This document shows, in pieces, positions 50,120-62,232 of a stretch of DNA of 64,000 bases. This stretch comes from Pampus argenteus (taxonomy: Eukaryota > Chordata > Actinopteri > Scombriformes > Stromateidae), in the NCBI GenBank assembly GCA_036937835.1, contig CM072878.1, forward strand, positions 2,652,001 to 2,716,000, written 5' to 3'. The translations under genes and the position numbers were made by a program. The notes under the pieces are model-generated. The model saw only the letters and a list, made by a program, of their open reading frames with translations, made no database searches and was not told the DNA's origin. Every line of letters starts with the position of its first letter. The stretch's first letter is position 1.

Positions 50120-50205
50120 GTCCCTCTTTTTGTTCCTGTACTTCCACCACAGCTCAACAGGGAAACACAAAGAGGGGATTTGATGCTAAAAAGACTCACA
50201 AAGGC
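50120..50205 (-). repeat. Dispersed repeat copy ('TACTTCCACCACAGCTCAAC')
   Basis: CCTCTTTTTGTTCCTGTACT followed by TCCACCACAGCTCAACAGGG and TTTGATGCTAAAAAGACT. Near-identical blocks are at 56053-56130 and, in reverse orientation, at 6670-6730; a truncated copy is at 60395-60440. Confidence 0.65.
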
Positions 50206-50675
50206 CACATGACGGGGCACAAATGATAAAATAAGAGGAGTTGGATTTGGAGCCTAATAATAACAAATACTTGACTATCATTCATTATCAATTAAACTGA
50301 AGCTCCCTGGGAACATATTACACTGAACTCCCTTTAAGAAATATGACATATTAACAATTCTGTATGTATTTCACATAACGCAAAAAACCCCAAGACACAT
50401 AAGATACAAAGTGTCATGTGCCTCGTCAATTTGGCATCAATCATTCTGCTATATATTGTTGATATGCTTTCCAGTAGAGAGCCACAACACTTGAGAAATA
50501 AGTTACTGACTTTACAAAACTATTTCTCCTGTATCACTGCATGTGTACTCAAAACAGTGTGTTCAAGTTTCTCAGGTAACAGTGATCTGGAATGACAGCT
50601 GGTTCATCTGGTTCTCACTCTGCCTACACACATTCAGTATGTCACAAACAGAAGAGGAGGGGATCCTGGCAGCTG

Positions 50676-50831
50676 GACTGACGTAAAAGGGTGTTGCACC
50701 GCCCCAGCAGTGGAACACCCTCTAATGAGCTGAATTCAGGTGTCGAAAAAACAGGCCCAACTGGATATATACCAGTGTGCCTCGAAGGCATCAGTGCACA
50801 ACAAAGACAGCAGGTTCATACATGCAATACA
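50676..50831 (+). promoter_or_regulatory. Candidate TATA promoter and first exon of unknown transcript
   Basis: A CRE-like TGACGTAA near 50680, a TATA-like GGATATATACC near 50763, and roughly 65 bases further on a good donor ACAA|GTAAGA at 50831/50832. Spacing suits a short first exon. No downstream coding exon could be linked to it, so this is only a candidate. Confidence 0.25.
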
Positions 50832-51014
50832 AGTAAGAAGAAGGAGGATCAATGACCATGATGGCAATTCGTTAACCCATTTAGGACCCAAACAGAGGAA
50901 ATCACATTCCTGATCATATTGTATGTTGTTGTGAGATTATAAATGACACTACTTTGTTAAAGTTTAAACCAGTGATGCTCAAACATGTTGGGAATCTTGT
51001 GGCCTTGTGTGTCA

Positions 51015-51015
51015 A

Positions 51016-51046
<31 letters not shown>

Positions 51047-51054
51047 GTGTGTGT
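51015..51054. repeat. (TGTATG)n microsatellite
   Basis: About five hexamer units followed by GTGTG, read directly. Confidence 0.9.
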
Positions 51055-53154
51055 CTTTGTCATTTGTTTTCAGATGTCTATGAATTATTTGCAGCTCCAC
51101 TAAAGAGACATCTCCCCTCACATGATTTCATGTAAATAACTGAGGCCCAAAAAGGTAAAATCAATATTTCACTAAAATGTAAGGATTAAATAAAAGGTCA
51201 GAAAATGAATTCAGAATGAATACAGAACTATGTTTTCTTTTCTTCTACCCAATCTATCATCTCAAGATCTCCCAGACGGATCTTATAACCCTTACAAAGC
51301 AGTTCAACTTCAAACACACTCACTCAATACACACAGTCTCTGTCTCTCTTGTACACAAAATCTCTCTTAAGAGTCCATGACCTGATTCATCCTCTCTGAG
51401 ATCTCCAAAAACAAGCCCTCCCACCTCACACACACACACACACACACACTCACACACACTAAGTAAACTGATCTGTCACTACATGCCTAACCAACCGGCT
51501 CCATTAATTTAATTAAAGGTTGTCTCAGTAATGAAACGAAATGTAAAGAAATACAAAGAGAGATATTATTGTAATCTGTGCATGACCACTTAACACACAC
51601 AGTTTAATAACGGCAATATTGTATCACAGAATGTTATTCAGCTCTTCCACCACTGCGTGACAGACAGTTAGTGACCTGCTGGATGAGAGGTGTTTGATGA
51701 AGGAAAACAGTGAACTGAGAAAAGTCTGGATGACTGGATGAGCTGGACAAACGGAACCAGGATTTAACTGTTTTATAAAGACCACTCAGCTCTAATCTCA
51801 TCAGAAGTGTTTGTTCATGACTGAAAAAACAAACCTGATCACATCAAACCACAGTGAAGGAAATGTAGAGAGAAATCTGTGATGTTTGTGCCCACAGAGC
51901 GGCACACATTAAACATCTGACATAAAGAATCACAGGCCAGAGCTTTCTGCAGCATGTTGATGCTCTGCAGTGAGCTTACACTCACATTCTGACACACTTT
52001 GAAGTATCAAACAGCCCCAATCTGACCATTTATTTAACACACAGGGGCTTTAAAGAGACACGAGCTAAAAATGGCTTGTTTCAGATAGAGGCTGAACTGA
52101 GGGGCTACATAACAGACCAGTCTGAAAATATGATTTAAGTGTAAATATATTATATATATATATATTAGCAAAGATATTCCAGTAGAGCCCCAGAATGCAA
52201 ACATGGATGATGTTCAAAGAAGGCTACATGTAGATAACATCCATTTACACTCACTGTCAATGTAAAAGAACAAAGACAAATATTTTGTATGTCTGTGGAC
52301 TGATGTGCAACATCTAGCAGCTCTTTTTCTTTATGCTGGTAATTTTAATTTGTGGAAATATTGTGATTTGTCTTCACCATGAGAAGAATCTGTTTACAGT
52401 GCTATGCTGTCCTCTGGTTGATGCTTACAAGCATAAAATGAAATACGGATAAAAACAAGTTGGATTTCTAACATCAGTTTGACTCATTTTGTTCGTCAGT
52501 ATGGTTAAGTTTGGGTAAAGATGCAACTAAAACACTTGTCTACTGTTGCTCCAACTGAAAGCTGATAAACTCTCTAGTTTATCCTGGGAAATAGTATTAA
52601 GACCTACAGTAAAACAAATGTGCTTTCAATTTAAGTAATGGAGGCCAAAACTTCCATCAGGCCAAAAGTTCTTTGGTCTAAAATTTGATCACATTTACAT
52701 TTGATATTTGTTACATCAGAGAAGTAAAAGTTCAATGCAAATGGACAGACACATCCGTGCTTTATCAACTCATTTGAAAAGATCAAGTGAACTCTCCATC
52801 ACTCTGCCCTCTTCCCGTCTCTTTGCCCTCTGGGGGAGAACACACAGGCGTGCTATGATTACCTAACAGCTGAGAGGAGTGCCAGGACGGAGGGAGCAGG
52901 GCGAGGGACGGAGCGTCGTGCAGTCCGTTTGCTTCAGTCAGCTGGAACAGAAGGCAACTGAGGAGAAGTTGTATCTGTCCTGCTCTGACACTATCTTCAG
53001 ATTGAAAGATGCAGTGCAGCAAGAACACCAAATGATTTCTACATTTTAAAATGGTGAAAACAAAAAAATTATTCAATTGTGACATTTTGCTGCTTTTCAG
53101 TTCTTCAAGGTGTTAACGCAGAGTATGGATGTGGATTAGGATTGAGTTTATGGT

Positions 53155-53470
53155 TCAAATCAAATCAAATCAAATTTTATTTATATAGCCCAAAATCACA
53201 AAATACATTTGTCTCAGAGGGCTTTACAATCTGTACAGGGAGTGACACCCTCTGTCCTTAGACCCTCGATTAGTGAGGAAAAACTTGTCCACCAAAAAAC
53301 CTTTTAACAGGGAAAAAGGTGGAAGAAACCTCAGGAAGAGACACAGAGGAGGGATCCCTCTCCCAGGAGTTCACTGTACAATCCCACAATATTTCATGTA
53401 TGGGAAAGGATGTGACACAGACCAGGGTGAAAGAGATGCGGTTTTGCTGATGAGGCAGTGATGGAGGGAA
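53155..53470 (+). repeat. Teleost interspersed repeat ('TTTATTTATATAGCCC')
   Basis: Starts with (CAAAT)n, then TTTTATTTATATAGCCCAAA, GAGGGCTTTACAATCTGTAC, and GGTGGAAGAAACCTCAGGAA with AGAGGAGGGATCCCTC. This block order is typical of an abundant teleost repeat. The ORF at 53273-53461 falls inside it and is not a gene. Confidence 0.7.
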
Positions 53471-55038
53471 AGTATATAAATAAGAACAATAAGAACATTA
53501 CACTAAATAATTGTTGGTTGGTGAGGTTGTTGCATAATCAGACGTTTCTCTTTCACTCTACTGCATGAATACTGCTGACTATGAAACACACATATTTCTT
53601 TTTTTCTATGTATGGACATACAAAGTCAGATCTATATTTAGATAGGTGTTATACATTACCTTCTATAAGCTTACTATAAGTAGCTGTTGATATTGGTAAT
53701 TGCTTCTGATTGGGCAACCAGAAAAAAGTAATTTGGTAGCACTTTATTTCACAGATCATTTAATTTTATACAAATGTCCTGGAAATTTTATTCATGAATA
53801 ATTTACAGTTTTGACATTTGAAGAGGGTGGTGAAATTTAGTACAAATTATAATAAGAACTAAAAAGTCTGCTTTACATTTCAAATACACCACAGTAGAGT
53901 GAGAAAAATATGTGGGGAGGAAAGAGGAGGATGTACAGTTCTTGGTATTCTGTAATTGGTACAGTGACTGACAGAATGAAGGGAGTGATGGGAGAGAGGG
54001 ACACCTAATTGCTGCATGGAGAGAAAGTTGGTGTTGAATGTGTGGATTTGCCTGCCTGCAGGAAAACAGCGTCTGAATCTCCAGGGAGCTCTGAGAAGCT
54101 ATTTGCTGCTGCTGCTGCTGGCTGAGGAGAATTTATCAGTGATGCAGCTTTCTGCAAATAATTGAAATAAAAAATGCTAGCTATTTTCTGTCTAGACTTC
54201 CACACAAGGAGCAGCGAGCATAGCCAGTGTGTCCTCATTAGCTTGTGTCTGGCAAAGATGCAGCGAGTGTATGGACCAGATTTCATGGTAATCCATCTAA
54301 TAGTTGAGATATTTCAATCTGGACCAATGTGGCGGATCAGCCAACAGACTGACATGGTGACAGTGAACAGTCAGCCCTTTTTTCCCTGTAAACAGTGCGG
54401 GGACAAACAATAAAACACAAACAATGTTACAATAGAATAAAGGAATGCAATGTGTGCGACAGAGGAAACTGAAAAACTATGAAGTGGTTTGAGGCCTCTT
54501 AATGTCGGTTTGCACCATTGAATGGTTTGTGCCAAAACTGGCCATGATGCATACTGAAAACGTTCCGGTTTGTAAAACTGAACTGCCTCATCTCTGTTTA
54601 CCAGCTGTCTGGAAAAAGCTGGTCACGCTCACACTTACACTCACGCTGACAGACACACACACACGCATGCACACACACACACACACACACACGCAGTCTG
54701 TGTTTCTCATCTGGGGAACATCTGCTAAAGCCTCTAGGTGATGATGTAATGAGAAAAACTGTTTTAGGATTAAATCTGAACTTTTATGTGAAGTGTGTGT
54801 CAGTGTGTGTGTGTGTGTGTAAGATTGATTGTTTTACCATTTGTTTAACTGCCATTAGCCCTGTGGCAGTCTGTCCAATCTGTGTATGTGTGTGTGTGTG
54901 TGTGAGTGTGTGTGTGTGTGTGTATTTGGAGAGGTTTCAGAAAAATAATCCACACTCACAAAACATCATACTGAAATATCATTATATATCTGCATGTATG
55001 TGTTTTATGTGGCATTTGTAAGCAGGACTTTGAGTGTT

Positions 55039-55074
55039 TTTGTGTGTGTGTGTGTGTGTGTGCGTGTGTGCGTG

Positions 55075-55110
<36 letters not shown>

Positions 55111-55167
55111 CGTGCGCGCGTGTGTGTGTGTGTGTGTGTGTGTGAGTGCGCGCGTACGTGTGTGTGG
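55039..55167. repeat. (TG)n/(CG)n compound microsatellite
   Basis: About 128 bases of alternating purine-pyrimidine (TGTG with GCGCGCG interruptions), a sequence type able to adopt Z-DNA. Confidence 0.95.
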
Positions 55168-56049
55168 TGAAGACAGCAGGTCTCTTCAGGGGAAAAATGA
55201 GTCACAGACTGAGCAGAACAAAACAAAGGGCTTCAGCACTAGAGAGATGAAAAACAGATATAAAACCTGCGTGTGTGTACTGTGCTGTATGAGTGTGTGT
55301 GAGTGTGTCTCGTTCAGATGAATAAGCTCAGTGATAAATGTAAAACTGTAAGTGTCAGCTGAAGTGTTTTCAGTGAGCAGGCATAAATCTGTGTGAGTCA
55401 GCAGTGGATAGTTGAGCTCTGTCAACTTAGTCTCAATTCCAACATTTGCATGAAACATACAAACACATTTTCTGACTTCTGCTTGTGTGGTACCTCTCCA
55501 TGTAGGTTTTTATGGTTTGTGGATTTATGGGGTTTTGTGAACACAAATATGAAAAGGACGTTACAAACAGTTATGCTGTCTGCTCACAGAGCATCTTTGT
55601 GTTGAGCGTACCTAAGGTTTGAGTGGAGTTTGCTTTTATGTATGTTGCTTTTATATTGCTTTTATGTTCCTTTCAAGTAACAGTCACTGGTTTCTCAGGG
55701 CAGATTTAAAGCTTCGCTGCAGGAACTCTTCTATCACAGTGCTGCTGTTTTGTACTCAAATTCTAGTATGTTTTAAAGCAAGTATTTGTATTTTGTCTTT
55801 TATTGTAATTGTCATGATTTCATTGTTTTTATATTGACTAATGAGAGGTTGTGATAGATCTATCTGTATGTACTTTTATATTGCTGCCTGTCTTGGTCAG
55901 GACGTTCTTGTAAAAAAGATTTTAAATCTGAAGGTTTTCCTGGTAAAAAGTCAAACCGAGTCAAATCACTGTAATCATTCCTCCTGTTCCGGGGAGTTCT
56001 GAGAAGTGCTGTAGATATGTTTCAACATTACAGCGTTTTAGAGCCAAAG

Positions 56050-56345
56050 TTCCTCTTTTTGTTCCTATACTTCCACCACAGCTCAACAGGGAAACACAAC
56101 GAGGGAATTTGATGCTAAGCAGACTGTAAATGTGTCAGATATCCACTTGATATGACTAAACTCACACTGATGAAGCCTCAAGCTTCACATCTACTTTAAA
56201 TGACTGTGGATTTTAGTCCCTGTCACTTAAAAGCACATTTGAAGGAGATTATTTAACAGCCAGTATGAGCTGGAGGAATGATTACAATGAGGAAAACCTC
56301 TTTCATATAAACACCCAACTGTTGTTTAAAGACACACTTGAAAAA
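56050..56345 (-). repeat. Long copy of dispersed repeat
   Basis: Shares with 50120-50205 the block TACTTCCACCACAGCTCAAC, and with 60395-60600 the blocks CACTGATGAAGCCTCA, AATGATTACA-TGAGGAAAACCTC and GTTGTTTAAAGA-ACACTTGAAAAA. It appears to be the most complete copy in the window. Confidence 0.6.
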
Positions 56346-57422
56346 TTGTGAATCTGTCTGAATTATTGTAAATCTGGTGAGCTTGGCTAAAATCACATTA
56401 TCTACAAGTAGTGAACCGCTGCTCACAGAGTACACTAATGGTTATAGTTGTCAATGACTTGAGTAGATGGACAATGTGACTGTGTGTTTGCCAGATTTGA
56501 AAAAAAAGTGTAAAAAAAAAGAACAAAAAGCTACGCTTGCTGATGGAGCTGGCTCAACCCATAAGATGAGCGTATGTTGTTGTTGCCGAGCAGCAGCAGG
56601 TGTGGAGGGAGTATGTCTGCTATTCAGAGAATGTAGCATGACTGGTGTTTGTCTGCATTCCTCACAGCACATCGTCCCTCCCTCACACACTCTCTGGATC
56701 TTCAAAGTTTAAAATCTGTGTGTTGTCAGAAGTATATAATTTAAATGTTGATGGTCTAACCCTAATCTACCACATCAGCTCCTATATTTAAATTAACTCA
56801 GATAAATGAAAGACTATTTAAATGGTTGTATATTTTACTTGCTGATATCCGTGTTTTTTTCACCATATTACTTTTATCTTTGGTTTGAGATGAGATATAT
56901 GTTGTGTTTGCTTGTTTTTTACTAGTTATTTGTTTTGCTCAGTTGGACCTTTTTTTCAGCTGCTGATAACACAAAGACTATCACAAAGACTGTCTGCTCA
57001 ATCAACAAACAGACTGTTTTGTTCACATTGTTTATTCAACTGAGAACTATATGGGTAAAGAGGTGTGTGTGTGTGTGTGTATGTACACAGACGATGACAT
57101 AACTGTGTGGTTATGTATGTAGTGCATGTAAATAAAGTTCTCTCTCACGCACACACAGGGTGAGTACTTTTTAAAGGACACATGTTATTTTTATGCATAT
57201 TTCCAGTTCTATGTATTCTTGTATGCAATTCATTATCAGTATGGTATCCTTTTACAGTAAACCAAGCTATAGCTCCATTTGGACTGGATTAATATACATT
57301 AGAGTAAGTGGGAATTACCGTATAAATAAACCTTACCTGAAGGACTCATGTTTAATGCTGTTGTTCATCATTTGTGATGTGCAGACATCAGAGAAATAAA
57401 AAGTGTGCCTCATTAGTTCAGT

Positions 57423-57570
57423 TATAAAGTGCACGCAGCGTCTCTCCTGCTGTCAGCTGATGTCACACTGGGTAGAGGAGGAGACGTAGAGGCGCTGTGT
57501 CCGTTTGAACAGGAGTTTAGCTGACTTGCGTCACCAGAGCTGACAGCATCAAAACTCATACGCGCGTAGG
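57423..57570 (+). promoter_or_regulatory. TATA box with CpG cluster, candidate promoter
   Basis: TATAAAG at 57423-57429 is followed by about ten CpGs in 140 bases (GCACGCAGCGTC, GAGACGTAGAGGCGCTG, TTGCGTCA, ACGCGCGTAG). The surrounding DNA is AT-rich and CpG-poor, so the cluster stands out. No downstream open frame was recognised. Confidence 0.25.
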
Positions 57571-59098
57571 GTTGTCTCCAGCCAACAAACATATCTGCAA
57601 ATAAAACCAATCCGTCCAGTGAGGCAACTACAGTAACAAGATCAAATTAATCTGTTTTCTTTATTCAATTATTCAGTTGCCATAATTCAGTCTTATTTAT
57701 TTTGACAATTAGAGATGATATTGTGATACATTGCATTTAATAATACTGAAGACTCAAACACAGTGCATGGTGCAGGTATCTTACTGTCAGTTTTTTTTTT
57801 TTTTTTTATCTGTGGTTTGATAGAGACAGAGTAAAGAAAAGAGGGAGAGAGATTGACTTGTTACAGATCCAAAGTACACAGCCAGTCTGCTGCCTCTTCC
57901 TTATTCTTTTTATATTTTCTCTTATAATCACTTCACACATATTTACATTAAAGCTGCTTCCTGTCAGCTTTTGCACCTCTTCTAACAATCCAAACTATCA
58001 TCTCTTTCATACAATCTATCATACAGGAGTGGCTGTTTGTGGCAAAGCAGAACTGAATATTGCCTAAGGTTGATAAAAGCATCAACAGCAGGTCTCCAGT
58101 TAACATAATTCATTTAGGTAAAACTTCAGTCTAAATCATCTCTAAATGTGTGCTTGAATTATGATGTGAAAACACACACATGGATCTACAGTATGTTATC
58201 CTGAGCTACACACAAAGTGCATACATGTGTTACTAGTTATAATTGTTATATTGAACTCTATTCTATGTGCAACAAAACATGTTCAAAAATGTGAAAGCAT
58301 GTTGAACTATTGATAGGTGTGTTGAGATTAAAATTAATGTGATTTTTTGTTATTCCATTAAATAAGAAATAAAAGTGAAAGACGTCATCTTGGCTTAGTG
58401 CTCTGTAGAAACGCTACCGCTTCTGTGCTAATTTTCTGTGGCTGACTCTTTAGAATCTAGCCTGTTTATTGTAGACATAGTCTTAGACACAAGCCAACAC
58501 ACACGTAGCATCAAGTGGTTGATTTTCACACTCCACTCTAAACTTAAATGCATGAGCACTTGGATCTGTACTGGGAACTTCCCATTGGAGTTCAACGCCT
58601 GCAGTGCCAAGTTCAGTGTACAGCACATTAAGTCTGCTTGCTTACACCTCACTGGCAGTTAAAGTGGAGAATCTAATTTTAATCTCTAAAACAAGCTGTC
58701 CAAGTATAATTGTGCCCAGTTTTTCCAACTTAGTCTGATGCTGATTTGTGCCAACAAGCTGAGGTCAAACTAAACTGCAGGACACAGAGGATTTGGGGAG
58801 CCAGAGACACAGTGGGGATGGAGTGTATCCCAGCATGGGACCTGTGCAAAGCTAATTACAGTATACTGTTTCTGTACTGGACCATAATTTGCAAACCAAG
58901 CAATATGTCAGCCTGCTCCAACATGTACATGAACACACGTAGTGAATCTAATTTCTGATCTGCTGCATGTCTGATGACCTGTGTAACCTGCTTTCCATGA
59001 GTTTCTGAACACACAGATAAACACACAGACACCTACGTAGATAGTTCCTGATTCAGAAACCACAGATGATGTACACTATGTAACTGTTTGCAGTCACA

Positions 59099-59171
59099 GC
59101 TCCGCTGGCCGAGTATTACACTTGAAATACAATGGTGTTTTCCAGTGCAGGTTCGACCCCTGCTCACAGTG
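59099..59171 (+). pseudogene. Degraded tRNA-Ser(UGA)-like sequence
   Basis: GCTCCGCTGGCCGAGT matches the acceptor/D-arm start with the A-box TGGCCGAGT. The D-loop is shortened by several bases. CACTTGAAATACAATGG then matches an anticodon arm with TGA, and GTGCAGGTTCGACCCCTGC matches the T-arm with the B-box GGTTCGACCC. The acceptor stem no longer pairs well and the variable arm is altered, so it is a tRNA pseudogene or the head of a tRNA-derived SINE. Confidence 0.6.
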
Positions 59172-60394
59172 ATGTTTATCCTCTACAACACTCACTGTTG
59201 TCTGTTGCTGCTGATAAGTGAGACATCCTGCCTCCTGTGGAAGTAATTACTGTGTTTTCTTACTGTTTTCTTACTAATAACAAGACAGACAAAAGGTTTG
59301 CTCTCTGCCCGTGACCTCTGATAAACTTTAACTCACACACAGGGACATGCTTCCTCCGCCTGTCTCCAGCCAATCCTGCAGGTCGTAAAGTGAGGGACGC
59401 AGTTTTATGGCACCCAGAGGGGTAGCACCTCCTATTCTCCTCTGCTGCTCTCTGTCTGCATTGCTTTTGCAATTAGAGTCCTGATATTTAATGGGCCTGC
59501 TCATAAACTCTCGACCTGCATTGTGTTGAGGAGAGCAGGTTTTTTACGGGGTTCGTTTAGCCTTCATTTAGTGAGGACAAACTCTGATGTGATGCAGGTA
59601 GCGAGAGGAAGGAAGGGAGGAAAATACAGAAGGGACTGATGAAGGGAGGAGGACTGACTTCTTAAACAAACCCACTTTCAGCGTGGAGAGATATTTTTCA
59701 CAGCCCTTTTTAGTTTGTGTGTTTTACACACTTCAGTAACCCCCCACCCCCACCTTAATTTAATCTCCCGCAGCAATTGCAGTCTCAGTAGGAGGTGCCC
59801 ACCATGTGTGAGATGGGAATAGAGGGAGGGAGAGCTTGTTATTCTCTCTTCATAAGCATTCATTTATCTTTTATTTTTCCTTTTTCTTTCTGTTAAGCTT
59901 TTTATTGAGTCTATGTTGATCCATCCATAAGTACACTGAACCACTTTTTTTGTCTCAAAAAGACACATACACACACACACTCACACACACAGAGCGACAC
60001 AACCCACTAACCTATCCCCCACCCCCTCCCAAAACACCAGGGCCAGTTGTAAAATAAGGACTACAGTCACATCCACTCACACACCCCCTCCCCCAAGCAC
60101 TGAATCAGCCAATAGCAGACCTCCAGAGGTGACGTGTCAGAGCTTCATACGCACCCTGACATTATTGAAGACTCCCTGCAGACATATAAAAATACTCTGC
60201 TGGGAACAATAATGTGTGTCTGATATTGGTTTTTCCACAAAAAGTACAATTAAAATTCTTAAAATTACTTCATCTAATTCTTCCTCATTACAAATCCAGA
60301 ATCTATGAAAACACAAATATTGTTCATTTCAAATATTTAACTACCAGAGACAAGAAGTCTCCTACATCACTGCTAAACAGGGACACACTGTCTG

Positions 60395-60600
60395 AGGAAA
60401 CATAAAGAGGAAATTTGATGCTTGAAAGACTGTAAACACACTGATGAAGCCTCATAGAAGCTTCTGGATTGGCCTCCATCACTTACATTGAAGGAGGTAG
60501 TCAGTATGAACAGAAGTAATGATTACAGTGAGGAAAACCTCTTTTACTTCTCATAAGGACACCTGGCTGTTGTTTAAAGATACACTTGAAAAAAAAATGT
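60395..60600 (-). repeat. Dispersed repeat copy
   Basis: GAGGAAACATAAAGAGGAAA followed by TTTGATGCTTGAAAGACTGT, GATGAAGCCTCATAGAAGCT and GTTGTTTAAAGATACACTTG parallels 56050-56345. Confidence 0.6.
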
Positions 60601-62232
60601 TCTTACTTAAATATCACATATAAAAATACTAAACAGGCACTGTTGGGATTTGTTTGGTCTCAGACTTGATTATGACTACAATCTGGCTGTGACAGTTTTC
60701 CTTACTCTTGATGAACTGCTTCATATTGTGTCTAATGGTAAGATTCATATTAACCTTATTAAAGCAACCTTTTCCTGAAGGAGCATCTTTAAAATACATG
60801 AAGGTTATTTTTCATATAACAATATTCCAAAATGTTTCACAGTACGATTGATCATAGCCAATTAAAGTGATCACTTCATTTCATAAAACAATATTTAGGT
60901 AATATGGAGTCATAACTGGGTTCGACATGTAGGTAATACGACTGTGCACTGCTACAGCGTCATAATATTTACCCATGTATTTGTTTCCCGGAACAATGTA
61001 CTTTGTGTCAGATTTAGAAACTGACACAAACAAGATGTGCTCCAGTCAAAACAGGAGCTGACGGCCTTGACTTGGTAACACACCGAAAGCAGATAGAAAA
61101 ACACTGATATCCGACTCACAAACTTTGTGGACACGTTCCTGTGAAGTCTGCCAGTGTTGAAGTCTGTCCAAATCTGCAATTCATCAAGTCAACCACAAGG
61201 GCCTCAAGGGGACCGCAGACTTACAGAGAGTCTGCTTGGGGTGCAGTTAAGTTTACCTATAATCCTGCAGCAGCAGGCTATGCTCATTGGAAATATAAGC
61301 AATGATAACCAAATTTTATTTTGAACCCAAATAGTCTTTTATTAGAACAACAAAAATAAACACATTATTTATTGTTGCTTTAGCAAATGTAGCCGGTTTT
61401 CATAATGAAAACCCCCTCTTCTGAAAATGGTATAACTCATATCAAATGCACCGATATGAGTAACGCTGATTGGCCCCATTCACTGGACCTTTTCTGGGAC
61501 CATGTCATTTCTGTGGGCAGCCCTGTTAGCAGCAATTAACAGTTCATCTCCCTGAGTATTCGGAACAGATTTGTTGAGAGTAAAGCTGTATAGACTTGTG
61601 CATCAGAACCAGTAAAACATTTTCCAAAAAAAGCCAGAGAGAGCGAGAGAGAAACAGTTGCTAAGATTTGTGTAGCTATTCTTGTTAGGACATTGACTCT
61701 ATCCATTATGGACAGCCTGAGTCAAACCCTAACCTTAATCTAACCTCAATTCATACCTTACCCCTGACATTAATCAGGATTTCAGATGACATTCATTGAC
61801 ATTCATTGTGGGTTTGGCTCTACACATGAGATTTGAAAGGAATAAAATATAGAATATCACCAAACTTCTCATTTATGCGTAAATATAGGAATAATACACT
61901 CATTCATGTCTCCATCAGGATTGATTATAATCACTTTGTTGATCCTTTGGTGACTTTTCATCTAGCACTATCATCAGGTCACGTGTCCAATATTTTGATG
62001 TATGACTTAGTACCTCAAGTTTCAAGTTTTATTTATTTTTACATCTTATACACAAGTATAAGAGAGTAAAAATATTACCTGCACAACTAATGACATTCCC
62101 ATCAGTCTCAGCTGCACATTGTATTTTGCACTAATTATCAAATGTTAGCTTGCTAACATCCTAAACTAAAATGGTGAATGCTGTAAACATTACACCTGCT
62201 ACACATCAGCATGTTATCATAGTGTTCTAGAG

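Larger units (their letters stand above)
46131..53150. other. Gene-poor region 2
   Basis: No gene recognised. Items of note: an inverted CCAAT pair around 46230 (CCAATTATCCTGATTGG), an exon-like segment at 47452-47509 (CCCTGCAG|ATTCCGCACC to GTGTTCAG|GTTAAG), a dispersed repeat copy at 50120-50200, a TATA-containing candidate promoter (50676-50831), (TGTATG)n at 51015-51054, (AC)n at 51426-51450, and (TA)n at 52150-52165. Confidence 0.5.
53471..57410. other. Gene-poor region 3, microsatellite-rich
   Basis: No gene recognised. It holds (AC)n at 54651-54693, (TG)n at 54795-54822, 54880-54924, 55039-55167 and 57063-57082, a percomorph repeat fragment at 54275-54360, and a longer dispersed-repeat copy at 56050-56340. 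ORFs on both strands across 54502-55321 are simple-repeat translations. Confidence 0.55.
57571..62232. other. Gene-poor region 4
   Basis: No supportable gene. It contains the tRNA-Ser-like sequence (59099-59171), a dispersed repeat copy at 60395-60600, a percomorph repeat fragment at 61920-62225 (ACTAATGACATTCCCATCAG, GTTAGCTTGCTAACATCCTA) and a (AC)n near 59965-59992. Confidence 0.5.

Noticed and set aside
53273..53461. 62-aa ORF
   Set aside because: It lies inside the dispersed teleost repeat at 53155-53470 (GGAAGAAACCTCAGGAAG block).
55034..55321. 95-aa Cys/Val-rich ORF and its antisense His/Thr ORF
   Set aside because: Translation of (TG)n/(CA)n.
57422..57610. 62-aa minus-strand ORF over the CpG cluster
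   Set aside because: No homology recognised. An open frame is expected by chance in a GC-rich patch; kept only as a candidate promoter.
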